Shown here piece after piece: positions 8,928 to 16,995 of a stretch of DNA of 64,000 nt. Source of the DNA: JAPLDB01 sp964356415. GTDB lineage: Bacteria; Bacteroidota; Bacteroidia; AKYH767-A; 2013-40CM-41-45. Each line of letters starts with the position of its first letter. Within the stretch, counting starts at the first letter, position 1. The translations under genes and the position numbers were made by a program. Below the pieces are notes generated by a model that was not told the origin of the DNA, made no database searches, and saw only the letters and a program-made list of their open reading frames with translations. The stretch lies in contig CAYHHK010000003.1 of assembly GCA_964356415.1 (NCBI GenBank), forward strand, positions 14,222-78,221, written 5' to 3'.

Positions 8928-8929
8928 GG

Positions 8930-8977
<48 letters not shown>

Positions 8978-8982
8978 TCCCG

Positions 8983-9735
8983 TTACCATTCCGCCCCCGG
9001 ATGTGCCCTGTGCAGCGATTGCATTTCCGCCAGTATAAAACCCAGATTCTCTGTGTGTTTTCCTTCCCGGCTTCCACTCATCATGAAAACATTTTCCGGG
9101 ACTGTTAATGAAGCTTCATTAAAAACTTCCCTTATTTTATTTTCCCAAAGTGGCTTAATTATTTTTGTGTCAGGGGCTAATGATTCTTTGATGAGCATTG
9201 CGTCCGTTTGGTCCATGTCGAACATGTCTCCTGTGTACATCCAGAGCTCATCAATTGCTTTTTCCATTCTCATTTTACTTTCATCGGTCCCGTCACCAAG
9301 GCGGATTACCCATGCCGAAGAATGACGCAGGTGATAGGAAACTTCTTTGAGGGATTTTTCTGCCAGCGCAGCAATTGTTTTGTCTTTTGAATTTGTGAGT
9401 TTATCAAATAAATAATACTGAAATGCACTCACGAAAAGCTGGCGCATGATGGTTTGGCCAAAATCGCCATTGGGCTGTTCTACAATGAGTAGGTTTTGAA
9501 ACTCGCGTTCATCGCGCAAATAAGCAAAATCGTCCTCTGTTTTTCCTGTTCCATCCAGCCCGGCAGCATAAGTGTAAAATCCCCTCGCTTGCCCGATACA
9601 GTCTAGCGAAATGTTTGTCAATGCAATATCTTCTTCAAGAATCGGCCCGTGTCCGCACCATTCTCCAAGCCGCTGACCAAGGATTAGGGAGGTGTCGGCG
9701 AGACGGAGGCAGTATTTAATTAGATCTTCTTTCAT
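8983..9735 (-). CDS. paaC: 1,2-phenylacetyl-CoA epoxidase subunit PaaC
   Basis: The 250-residue, all-helical protein matches PaaC, the structural partner of the catalytic subunit PaaA. Recognisable segments are the start (KYCLRLADTSLILGQRLGEWCGHGP), the DIALTNISLDCIGQAR helix, DDFAYLRDEREFQN and the VSYHLRHSSAWVIRLGDGT helix. The subunit resembles ferritin-like diiron proteins but does not bind iron in characterised homologues. It lies between paaB (86 bp upstream) and paaD; the 144-bp spacer toward paaD holds a palindrome and a heptamer array that could fold in the mRNA. Confidence 0.95.
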   Translation of the reverse strand: MKEDLIKYCLRLADTSLILGQRLGEWCGHGPILEEDIALTNISLDCIGQARGFYTYAAGLDGTGKTEDDFAYLRDEREFQNLLIVEQPNGDFGQTIMRQLFVSAFQYYLFDKLTNSKDKTIAALAEKSLKEVSYHLRHSSAWVIRLGDGTDESKMRMEKAIDELWMYTGDMFDMDQTDAMLIKESLAPDTKIIKPLWENKIREVFNEASLTVPENVFMMSGSREGKHTENLGFILAEMQSLHRAHPGAEW

Positions 9736-9820
9736 TGAATTTATTTAATAACAGTATGCAAAAGACAATAGACAATTAGGTCTATTTGAAATTTCGAAAT
9801 TGTTTACTGTTTATTGTCTA

Positions 9821-10105
9821 CTAAAATTTAGCTCCGGGTGTTTTAAAAAAGTTCGGATGGCGGTAAGCTTTGTCATTGGCAGGATCAAAGAATGAGCCCA
9901 TGTCTTCAGGAGTGCTTGCTGTTATTGCATCAGTTGGAACTACCCATAAACTGATGGCCTCATTTCTTCTGGAATAAACATCGCGTGCATTCTGCAAAGC
10001 CATTTCTTTATCGGCTGCATGCACGCTGCCGGCATGCTCATGCGGAGCTCCTTGTTTTTTCTGGGTGAAGACCTCCCACAGCGGCCATTGAGAATCTGTT
10101 GTCAT
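9821..10105 (-). CDS. paaB: 1,2-phenylacetyl-CoA epoxidase subunit PaaB
   Basis: The 94-residue protein is the usual PaaB size and carries its signature WPLWEVFTQKKQGAPHEHAGSVHAADKEMAL near the N-terminus followed by ARDVYSRRNEAISLWVV. PaaB bridges PaaAC heterodimers in the epoxidase. It follows paaA by 32 bp on the same strand. The spacer between paaB and paaC contains the words CAATAGACAATTAGG and ACTGTTTATTGTCTACT, which form an inverted pair related to sequence at 16828. Confidence 0.96.
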   Translation of the reverse strand: MTTDSQWPLWEVFTQKKQGAPHEHAGSVHAADKEMALQNARDVYSRRNEAISLWVVPTDAITASTPEDMGSFFDPANDKAYRHPNFFKTPGAKF

Positions 10106-10137
10106 AAATTATTTTTTTTGTCAAGTGCAAACCAGGA

Positions 10138-11094
10138 TCAGGCAGCAACTTTTTCTGTTTTTTTCTTTTCTTCATACGCAATTACTGCAGCCCTAACCCA
10201 TTCGCCATTTACATGTGCATCGCGTCTTTGTTTCATGCGCTGTTTATTGCATGGGCCGCGACCATTGATCACATTGTAAAATTCTTCCCAGTTGATATCT
10301 CCATGATCATAATGTCCTTTGGCTTCATTCCATGTCAGCTTCGGATCAGGAAGTTTGATGCCGATATTTTCCGCCTGAGGAACAGTGCGGTCAATAAAGC
10401 GCTGTCGTAATTCATCATTTGAAAACAACTTAACTTTCCATTTCAACAAGTCGCCGCTGTTCGGTGAATTTTTATCGCTCGGCCCAAACATCATCAATGA
10501 AGGCCACCAGAAACGGTTGACTGCATCCTGCGCCATTTGCTTTTGAGCTTTAGTACCTTTCATCATGGTTGCAAGAATTTCATACCCCTGCTTATGATGA
10601 AAATTTTCTTCTTTACAGATGCGCACCATTGCACGTGAGTAAGGTCCGTAGGAACATTTTGCAAGAACGGTCTGATTGACAATGGCAGCGCCATCAACCA
10701 GCCATCCAATAGCTCCCATGTCAGCCCAGTTAAGGGTTGGATAATTGAATATGGAAGAATATTTTGCTTTACCCGTAAGGAATCCGTCCAGCATTTCTTC
10801 TCTGGAAATACCAAGTGTTTCAGTTCCGCAATAAATATACAGACCATGGCCTCCTTCATCCTGCACTTTGGCAAGCAAGACAGCTTTCCTTCTCAAGCTT
10901 GGTGCCCTTGTAATCCAGTTACCTTCCGGCAACATACCAACCACTTCGCTGTGTGCATGCTGGCTCATCATCCGAATCAACTGTTTGCGGTAGCGATCCG
11001 GCATCCAGTCCTTTGGTTCGATTATTTCTCCACGCTCAATGCGGTCGTGAAATCTCTTTTCAAGTTCTTCTTCTGTCAGGTCTTTTGTACTCAT
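10138..11094 (-). CDS. paaA: 1,2-phenylacetyl-CoA epoxidase catalytic subunit PaaA
   Basis: The 318-residue protein from the ATG at 11094 (MSTKDLTEEEL) is full length for PaaA; an upstream in-frame ATG at 11199 would add a cysteine-containing tail not seen in the family. Typical segments are GMLPEGNWITRAPSLRRK, AKVQDEGGHGLYIYCG with the iron-ligand Glu and His, CKEENFHHKQGYE with the second ligand set, and RFWWPSLMMFGPSD. PaaA is the diiron oxygenase that epoxidises the ring of phenylacetyl-CoA. It heads the minus-strand paaABCD-G string. The reductase gene paaE is not in this window. Confidence 0.96.
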   Translation of the reverse strand: MSTKDLTEEELEKRFHDRIERGEIIEPKDWMPDRYRKQLIRMMSQHAHSEVVGMLPEGNWITRAPSLRRKAVLLAKVQDEGGHGLYIYCGTETLGISREEMLDGFLTGKAKYSSIFNYPTLNWADMGAIGWLVDGAAIVNQTVLAKCSYGPYSRAMVRICKEENFHHKQGYEILATMMKGTKAQKQMAQDAVNRFWWPSLMMFGPSDKNSPNSGDLLKWKVKLFSNDELRQRFIDRTVPQAENIGIKLPDPKLTWNEAKGHYDHGDINWEEFYNVINGRGPCNKQRMKQRRDAHVNGEWVRAAVIAYEEKKKTEKVAA

Positions 11095-11261
11095 GATCTC
11101 TGCCAATAATAAGGTAATGCAATATGGGTAAGTATGATTTTTGTCACATCCCTTACTGCCTATTTTCTTTAACAAAAATAGACAATAACCGCTGAACAAT
11201 AAAGTATTTGTAGGGGCGTTATTACAGGTAATTTTGAGTTAATTGCCCCTGATTATAGATT

Positions 11262-12371
11262 ATGAGGATTATTATTTCTGTTGTGAGCGACCTGGTTACC
11301 GATCAACGGGTACACCGCACTGCGACCACGCTTTCCGGAACGGGCCATGAAGTAATACTTGTTGGACGCAGGAAAAGTGAAAGTCAGGATATTTCTAGGT
11401 CCTACAAGACAGTCCGTTTTAAGCTATGGTGGGAGAAAGGAGCATTGTTTTATGCTGCATATAACCTTCGGCTTTTTTTCTTTTTACTGTTCAATAAGGT
11501 GGATGTACTTGTTTCAAATGACCTTGATACCCTTCTGCCTAATTACCTGATTTCAAAGCTTAAAGGGGCTAAGTTGTATTATGATGCTCATGAGTATTTT
11601 ACAGAAGTCCCGGAATTGGTCAGCAGACCGAAAATTCAAAAAATATGGAAAAACATTGAACGGTGGATTTTTCCCAAACTTGCGCATGTCTGGACTGTGA
11701 ATGATTCTATCGCAAAGCTTTACAGAGACGAATACAGGAAAGAAGTTGGGGTGATCAGGAATGTACCTTTTTCTACAAAGCCTTTGGCGGTTCGTTCGAG
11801 AGCGGAATTGAACCTTCCTGCCAATAAAAAAATTCTCCTGTTCCAAGGTGCCGGCATCAACATTGACAGAGGAGGCGAAGAGGCCGTTCAGGCAATGCAA
11901 TACCTTGACAATTGCCTTTTGCTTTTCATAGGCGGTGGAGATGTGATGAACAGACTGAAGGAAATGGCTGTTCAGTTTAAGGTGGTAGAAAAAGTTCGCT
12001 TTATAGCAAGGCTTCCATTTCATGAATTGCAGTCCTATACAGCTGTTGCAGACATAGGATTGTCGCTCGATAAAGACACCAATATCAACTATCGTTATTC
12101 CCTGCCTAATAAGATCTTTGATTATATCCATGCCGGACTTCCGGTTTTGTCATCTAACCTTTTGGAATTGAGAAAGATAGTGGATGGATACAAAGTCGGA
12201 ATGATTGCAGAAAGCCATAATCCTGTTTATTTGGCAGAACAGATTAAAGAAATGCTTTCCGATGAAAAAAGATTTGACACGTGGAAGGAAAATCTGAAAC
12301 TTGCAGCCGCAGAACTATGCTGGGAAAAGGAAGAACAAAAGTTGCTGCAGATTTTCCGTGACGTCCTCTGA
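11262..12371 (+). CDS. Glycosyltransferase, GT4-like (GT-B fold)
   Basis: The 369-residue protein has a GT-B layout: an N-terminal domain starting SVVSDLVTDQRVHRTATTLSGTGHEV, a YYDAHEYFTE motif near residue 108, and a C-terminal half with LFQGAGINIDRGGEEAVQAM and the SLPNKIFDYIHAGLPVL donor-binding region. It is a retaining-type transferase acting on the cytoplasmic face of the membrane. It is divergent from paaA and overlaps the next gene by 14 bp, so the two transferases form an operon. Sugar specificity is not readable. Confidence 0.85.
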   Translation: MRIIISVVSDLVTDQRVHRTATTLSGTGHEVILVGRRKSESQDISRSYKTVRFKLWWEKGALFYAAYNLRLFFFLLFNKVDVLVSNDLDTLLPNYLISKLKGAKLYYDAHEYFTEVPELVSRPKIQKIWKNIERWIFPKLAHVWTVNDSIAKLYRDEYRKEVGVIRNVPFSTKPLAVRSRAELNLPANKKILLFQGAGINIDRGGEEAVQAMQYLDNCLLLFIGGGDVMNRLKEMAVQFKVVEKVRFIARLPFHELQSYTAVADIGLSLDKDTNINYRYSLPNKIFDYIHAGLPVLSSNLLELRKIVDGYKVGMIAESHNPVYLAEQIKEMLSDEKRFDTWKENLKLAAAELCWEKEEQKLLQIFRDVL

Positions 12372-13485
12372 AAAGAATATAAACCTTATTGCCTTTGATG
12401 TTCCTTATCCTCCTAACTATGGAGGCGTAATTGATGTCTACTATAAAGTCAAAGCGTTGCATGCGCTTGGAGTAAAAGTACACCTGCATTGTTTCGAATA
12501 TGGCCGCAAGGGTGCCGATGAATTAAAAAATGTCTGTGCATCGATCCATTATTATTCCCGGAGAACTTCAAAAAGTCAGCTTTTTAATACGTTTCCGTAT
12601 ATCGTCTTGAGCAGGGAATCAGATGAGTTAAAAAAAAATCTTCTAAAAAATAATTTTCCTATTTTGATGGAAGGCCTGCATTCAACCCGCCTGCTTGGCG
12701 ATCCTGATTTTGGTAAAAGGAAAATGTATGTGCGTTCCCATAATGTGGAACACGATTATTATGATAACCTCGCAAAGGTTGAAGGAAATATTTTCAAACG
12801 TTACTATTTTTACAATGAAGCCGGTAAATTGCTTAAGTATGAACCAGTGCTGAAAAATGCATCAGGAATTTTTGCGATTTCACCAAATGACACAAAATAT
12901 TTTTCATTGAAGTATGATCACGTCCATTACGTCACTGCTTTTCATCCACATGAAACGGTGACATGCAGAGCAGGTAAGGGGGATTATGCTTTTTATCACG
13001 GAAACCTGGCAGTGGGAGAGAACAACGAAGCTGCGCTTTATCTTGTAAACAAAGTCTTTAATGATCTCGATCAGCAACTCATCATTGCCGGTAGCAAGCC
13101 TTCTGATGAGTTAAAGAAAATTGTAAGGACAAAAGCCAATATTGCTTTATATAATGATCTTTCACATGAACAGATCCAGGAGTTTATTGCTGATGCCCAT
13201 TGCAACATCCTGCCAACGTTTCAGTCGACAGGGATCAAACTGAAGCTGCTCTCGGCGCTTTTTGCCGGACGTTTTTGCATTGTCAATAAGCCAATGGTTG
13301 AAAATACCGGGCTGGAACATTTATGTATCATGGCAAATTCTCCGGAAGTTATGAAGGAGAAAGTAAAATCAGTATTCGAAAAAGAATTCACTGACCGTGA
13401 GCGAAAGAAGCGTGAAGAGGTTTTGCTTAGGGATTTTTCCAATATAGAGAATGCAAAAAAGATCCTGAAGGTGCTCGGACAATAG
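12358..13485 (+). CDS. Glycosyltransferase family protein
   Basis: The protein has about 375 residues if it starts at the GTG at 12358, which overlaps the preceding gene by 14 bp. A TTG at 12301 would give a longer frame but reads through the neighbour's end, and no ATG exists before the conserved start. It begins INLIAFDVPYPPNYGGVIDVYYKVKAL, a typical GT-B glycine loop, and later shows HGNLAVGENNEAAL and LPTFQSTGIKLKLLSALFAGRF, the donor-binding region. It belongs with the preceding transferase and probably adds a sugar to a surface polysaccharide. Confidence 0.75.
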   Translation: MTSSEKNINLIAFDVPYPPNYGGVIDVYYKVKALHALGVKVHLHCFEYGRKGADELKNVCASIHYYSRRTSKSQLFNTFPYIVLSRESDELKKNLLKNNFPILMEGLHSTRLLGDPDFGKRKMYVRSHNVEHDYYDNLAKVEGNIFKRYYFYNEAGKLLKYEPVLKNASGIFAISPNDTKYFSLKYDHVHYVTAFHPHETVTCRAGKGDYAFYHGNLAVGENNEAALYLVNKVFNDLDQQLIIAGSKPSDELKKIVRTKANIALYNDLSHEQIQEFIADAHCNILPTFQSTGIKLKLLSALFAGRFCIVNKPMVENTGLEHLCIMANSPEVMKEKVKSVFEKEFTDRERKKREEVLLRDFSNIENAKKILKVLGQ

Positions 13486-13501
13486 GCAATGGATGGCTTT
13501 G

Positions 13502-14182
13502 TCAGGCCGTTTGTAATTCCTCTGTTATTTTTCCATTTTCGCATTTGATGGTTCGTGCAGGGAACTTATCCATCAAAGAATAATTATGCGTTGCCATTAA
13601 AACGGCACGGCCGGAATTGCTGAGCTCGAATAAGAGACGCATGATGCTGTCAGATGTTTCAGGGTCCAGGTTTCCGGTTGGTTCATCAGCGAGAATCAAC
13701 TCAGGATCGTTGAGCAATGCGCGGGCAATAACAACACGTTGCTGTTCTCCGCCACTTAGTTCATGCGGCATTTTAAATCCTTTTGTTGTCAGGTGTACTT
13801 TTTCCAGTACATCGTTTACCCGTGCCAGCATTTTGGATTTGTCGTTCCATCCTGTTGCCTTCAGCACAAATAAAAGGTTGTCATTGATGCTACGGTCGGT
13901 GAGTAACTGAAAGTCCTGAAATACGATACCAAGTCTTCTTCTGAGATATGGGACTTGTTTTTTCTTCAGGTGGTTCAGTGAAAAGCCGGCAACATGTCCA
14001 TCGCCTTCAACCAGTTCAACGTCTCCATAAATCATTTTCAGGAGTGAACTTTTTCCGCTGCCTGTTTTACCGATGAGATAAACAAACTCACCTTTATCAA
14101 TCTGCAGGTTTACGCCGGTGAGAATCAGGTTTTTCGACTGATAAATATTTAACCCGGTAAGTTTTACAATTGCTTCTGACAT
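13502..14182 (-). CDS. ftsE: FtsE-like ABC transporter ATP-binding protein
   Basis: The 226-residue ATPase has Walker A (GKTGSGKSS, residues 37-45), a Q-loop (VFQDFQLLTDRS), the LSGGEQQRVVIARAL signature and Walker B LILADEPTGNLD. Length and the VYLIGKTGSGKSS-LKMIYGD stretch match FtsE, the ATPase that with FtsX activates peptidoglycan hydrolases at the division site. No ftsX lies beside it here. An LolD-type lipoprotein-release ATPase is the main alternative. It converges on the glycosyltransferase operon. Confidence 0.8.
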   Translation of the reverse strand: MSEAIVKLTGLNIYQSKNLILTGVNLQIDKGEFVYLIGKTGSGKSSLLKMIYGDVELVEGDGHVAGFSLNHLKKKQVPYLRRRLGIVFQDFQLLTDRSINDNLLFVLKATGWNDKSKMLARVNDVLEKVHLTTKGFKMPHELSGGEQQRVVIARALLNDPELILADEPTGNLDPETSDSIMRLLFELSNSGRAVLMATHNYSLMDKFPARTIKCENGKITEELQTA

Positions 14183-14212
14183 TGAAATTTTTTATAACGA
14201 ACAAATCAACAA

Positions 14213-14245
14213 ATCAACTATTCAACTATTCAACTATTCAACTAC
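14213..14245. repeat. Octamer tandem repeat (TTCAACTA) in a short spacer
   Basis: About four copies of the octamer TTCAACTA occupy the spacer between the ftsE-like gene and the small gene at 14242-14454. Related words recur in the inverted pair at 15335-15452 and at 16340-16405. Confidence 0.85.
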
Positions 14246-14454
14246 AACTCCAGCTTGAGCATTTTTCCATAAGGTATTTCAACTATGGATTTTATAATTT
14301 GTTCTGCCTTATCTGCCAACCCTGCTTTGGTAAGTGCTTTCTCAGGGCGGTCAACACGGAAATATGCAATAAGTGTGAAATCATCACCCCTCAGCTGAAT
14401 ATAGTCCGGAATTTTTGCTGTACCTCTGACCTTTAGGATATACATGGTTTGCAT
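14242..14454 (-). CDS. Small conserved-looking protein, function unknown
   Basis: A 70-residue frame (67 if started at the second ATG, 14445) lies between a lipoprotein gene and the ftsE-like gene, all on the minus strand with short spacers (22 and 59 bp), which argues that it is real. The sequence YILKVRGTAKIPDYIQLRGDD followed by FTLIAYFRVD looks like a short beta-rich domain and ends with an amphipathic helix and IPYGKMLKLEL. There is no signal peptide or membrane segment. I do not recognise the family. Part of its stop region borders the octamer array. Confidence 0.6.
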   Translation of the reverse strand: MQTMYILKVRGTAKIPDYIQLRGDDFTLIAYFRVDRPEKALTKAGLADKAEQIIKSIVEIPYGKMLKLEL

Positions 14455-14476
14455 TGAGAAAATTTGCCCGGCAATA

Positions 14477-15325
14477 CTATCTCAAAGTAACCTGGTATGT
14501 TTTGTCCCCGATGGTTACAGTGGCATCGCCATCGCAGGTTCCGTTGCCGTAGTCAAGATAACGTTCAGGTTTATTTTCTGGTGTGAGGGTAAATTTCCCT
14601 TCGGTGATCCAGCGGCAACTTAACTTAACGTGCAGTGCTTGTGTTACTGTGGCGCTGAAGTTTACTCCTGCAAAGCTTTTTCCTGATGCATTTCCTGTAA
14701 TGAGATATTCATCATCAACCCATGAAGCCGTGCTGTCGCCGGCAATCCATTCCCTGTTGCGTGTACTGTTCCATGTCATTTGCTGATTCAGGTAATTGAC
14801 CAGAGTCGCATTGGCCTGTATTGAAAAATTCGGGTTTCCGGAATTGTTTAGTCCGTTGTTAGTAACGGTGCGTTGTCCGTTTACTTTAGTAGCGTATGAC
14901 GAATCATATCCAACAAAATAATTTACTGCATTCATTGTGATCACTGTTCCGGCATTTCTATAGGCACCGGTGAAACTGACATTGATCTGTCCTTTTCTGT
15001 ACTTGGCATCATTTCCCTGACAGAATTGCGATCCAAAGTCAATAATTGCTGTGCCTGATCCGTCAGTTGTATCAATCGTTACAGTGATCATTGCACAGGA
15101 AGTTAGTAAGCCGGATTCTCCGGACCCAAAACGGTGCGTGCTCAACTCACCATCTTCTACTGCCTGATCAGCAATTTCATTGATCTCATTGAAGATGTTT
15201 TCTGATTGTGCATTGTCTTGAGAAGACTGTGTATCATAATCTTCTTCCTTTTCTTTTTTGCAACCAGTGGTTATGATCGCCAAAGCAAACAGCAACGCGA
15301 ATGATGTGTAATAAATCGTTTTCAT
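14477..15325 (-). CDS. Lipoprotein, function unknown
   Basis: The 282-residue protein has a lipoprotein signal ending at Cys22 (IITTGCKKEKEED). The mature part contains an acidic linker and a beta-rich domain with two cysteine pairs (SCAMITV, QFCQGNDAKY, KLSCRWITEG, GNGTCDGDATV). No known fold is evident. It is the first gene of the string leading to the ftsE-like ATPase, 22 bp upstream of the 70-residue gene. It is probably exposed on the outer membrane. Confidence 0.75.
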   Translation of the reverse strand: MKTIYYTSFALLFALAIITTGCKKEKEEDYDTQSSQDNAQSENIFNEINEIADQAVEDGELSTHRFGSGESGLLTSCAMITVTIDTTDGSGTAIIDFGSQFCQGNDAKYRKGQINVSFTGAYRNAGTVITMNAVNYFVGYDSSYATKVNGQRTVTNNGLNNSGNPNFSIQANATLVNYLNQQMTWNSTRNREWIAGDSTASWVDDEYLITGNASGKSFAGVNFSATVTQALHVKLSCRWITEGKFTLTPENKPERYLDYGNGTCDGDATVTIGDKTYQVTLR

Positions 15326-15334
15326 ATTGCAAAG

Positions 15335-15452
15335 ATAGTTGATTGGTTAATTAAGTTGATAGGTTGAATAGGGAAAGAATTAACCTCTCGTTTGTTGTTT
15401 TTGGCTTGTATCCAATCAACTTCTCAACAAAACAACCACTCAACCAATTACC
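15335..15452. repeat. Imperfect inverted pair of CAATCAACT/AACCAAT words
   Basis: The left part (about 15340-15375) reads ATTGGTTAATTAAGTTGA then TAGGTTGAATAGG; the right part (about 15413-15450) reads CCAATCAACTTCTCAAC then CACTCAACCAATTACC. Read in reverse complement the two halves share the same short words, so the spacer between the lipoprotein gene and the next minus-strand gene can fold on itself. Confidence 0.6.
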
Positions 15453-16194
15453 TGTACTTCCTATTCGGTCTGTAATAATCATTCATAGCCTCAAACATTT
15501 CGAACTTGCGTTTGATATAAACCATGAAGTCATATTGGGAAGAGTTTTTCATGAATGCCTCGCTGACATCACAGAAGTCAATGAAATGTTCGAATTCGTC
15601 ATTGCTCAGGCTAATAATGTCATCAGCAACATACCTGGAGAGCAGTTCTTTCAGCAGGTTTCGTCGTTTTTCATTATTTACAATTTGTGCATTATGTCTG
15701 CGTAGCCGTTCGAATCGGCTGAATTCTTCATATAAAAAAGTGATCGGACTTTCAAGTGCATTTATCCCGCTGATCTCATAATCACGTTTGTTGTATCCAA
15801 GTTTCTGAATATCATGCTCGATGGCTTCAAGATCACGCGGAGCAATGACGCGGACTTCCGGAAGCTGAATTTCTTTTCTTTTTAACCTGACAAGGAGATC
15901 GTATCGTTCTTTTGGAATAGAATCCCTGAAGCAATATTTTACAAAATCATATCCTATTACAGCAATTACGAGCGTGTCATTTTTGTTTATGTCTATGCTG
16001 AAAGAGCCATCTGCCTTACCATAAAACCCGTGCTGGGTTTCCATATCAACGATCATAAAATTATTGAGATCGGGTTTGGGTGTGGCAGGATCATAAACCC
16101 GTCCATTGACATGAACAAGGTTGGAATCTGTTTGCGCGAAAGAAGTTGAAAAAGCCAAATTGAGAATGCAAAATGGAAGAAGGTGTCTCATCAA
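15448..16194 (-). CDS. Exported protein with carboxypeptidase-regulatory-like N-terminal domain
   Basis: The 248-residue protein has a signal peptide (cleavage after SFAQ near residue 21) and then the small beta-sandwich seen at the N-terminus of many Bacteroidota outer-membrane proteins: VHVNGRVYDPATPKP, MVDMETQHGFYGKADGSFSIDI and DTLVIAVIGYDF. The C-terminal half is charged and helical (LPEVRVIAPRDLEAIEHDIQ, FMVYIKRKFEMFEAMNDYY) and ends basic. It lacks a TonB-dependent barrel, so it is a stand-alone periplasmic protein. Function is unknown. Confidence 0.8.
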   Translation of the reverse strand: MMRHLLPFCILNLAFSTSFAQTDSNLVHVNGRVYDPATPKPDLNNFMIVDMETQHGFYGKADGSFSIDINKNDTLVIAVIGYDFVKYCFRDSIPKERYDLLVRLKRKEIQLPEVRVIAPRDLEAIEHDIQKLGYNKRDYEISGINALESPITFLYEEFSRFERLRRHNAQIVNNEKRRNLLKELLSRYVADDIISLSNDEFEHFIDFCDVSEAFMKNSSQYDFMVYIKRKFEMFEAMNDYYRPNRKYR

Positions 16195-16452
16195 TTGAAT
16201 TTAATTTAAAGAATTCCTCGTCTCGCCTTAGGCGAGGCGGGGTCATTTCATTGTGATACAAAGGTAGTTTGAATTGCCAAACATTGATTGGTTTAATTGC
16301 CGGTTCATGGAAATGGCATAATCCGAATAAGCTTTATAACCCAATAAACCAATAAACTTATCTCTCTATTAACCAATCAACATAATAAACATATTCAACA
16401 TATAAACGAAGTATCCATCACCTTCATATATTCGCTAACTAAAATAAACCCA
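16195..16452. other. Intergenic with palindromic and AACCAAT-word repeats
   Basis: The spacer holds a short palindrome (TCTCGCCTTAGGCGAGG at 16219-16235) and at 16335-16405 a run of AACCAATAAACC, TTAACCAATCAAC and AATAAACATATTC words. A TATATTCG box at 16425-16432 may serve as the -7 element for the following gene. Confidence 0.5.
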
Positions 16453-16815
16453 ATGACCACCCCCCGCATCCGCGCCACCGAAAACCTGCACATATTATTA
16501 TGGCTGATCAAAGATACCTGCTGGGTACAGGGTTATGAGTTGCTTGGAGTAAGTATGATCATGCCAACTATTTCAGTTGCGGTTTTTCTGACAGTGAGAA
16601 CCCGAAAGGTCAAAGAAGAGTTCATTCATAATCTCGCTGTTGTATTCTGGCTCTGCGCAAATAGTGTGTGGATGGTGGGAGAATTCTTTTACAATGATTC
16701 AACCAGACCATATGCAGTAATCTTTTTTGTTTTAGGGTTGATTACACTGGCAGTGCATTATATACCGAAGTGGACGGAAAGATTCAGGAAAGAGAAAGAA
16801 GGAAGTAGGCAGTAA
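16453..16815 (+). CDS. Small membrane protein, function unknown
   Basis: The 120-residue protein has three clear hydrophobic segments (about residues 30-50, 58-78 and 88-106) with a basic C-terminus. The N-terminus (RATENLHILLWLIKDTCWVQGYELLG) looks conserved in form. I do not recognise a named family. The last codons (GSRQ stop) are read from the repeat word AGTAGGCAGTAA, so the present C-terminus appears to be shaped by a spacer repeat. Confidence 0.7.
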   Translation: MTTPRIRATENLHILLWLIKDTCWVQGYELLGVSMIMPTISVAVFLTVRTRKVKEEFIHNLAVVFWLCANSVWMVGEFFYNDSTRPYAVIFFVLGLITLAVHYIPKWTERFRKEKEGSRQ

Positions 16816-16995
16816 GCAGTAGCGAGTAAACAATAGACAATTGGTCAAATTTGTGTTCACTATTCATTTGGTATATACTTATTGACTTAATGACCTAATG
16901 ACGGCTGTTCTTACCAATGACCCATTGACGGCTGTTTCCTCTCTCATCACTTCCTTCATAATAATTGTATCTTCGTTTTATAAAACACCCTACAC

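Noticed and set aside
12301..12360. TTG start for the second glycosyltransferase
   Set aside because: It would put 70 bp of the preceding gene in a second frame; a GTG at 12358 gives a compact overlap instead.
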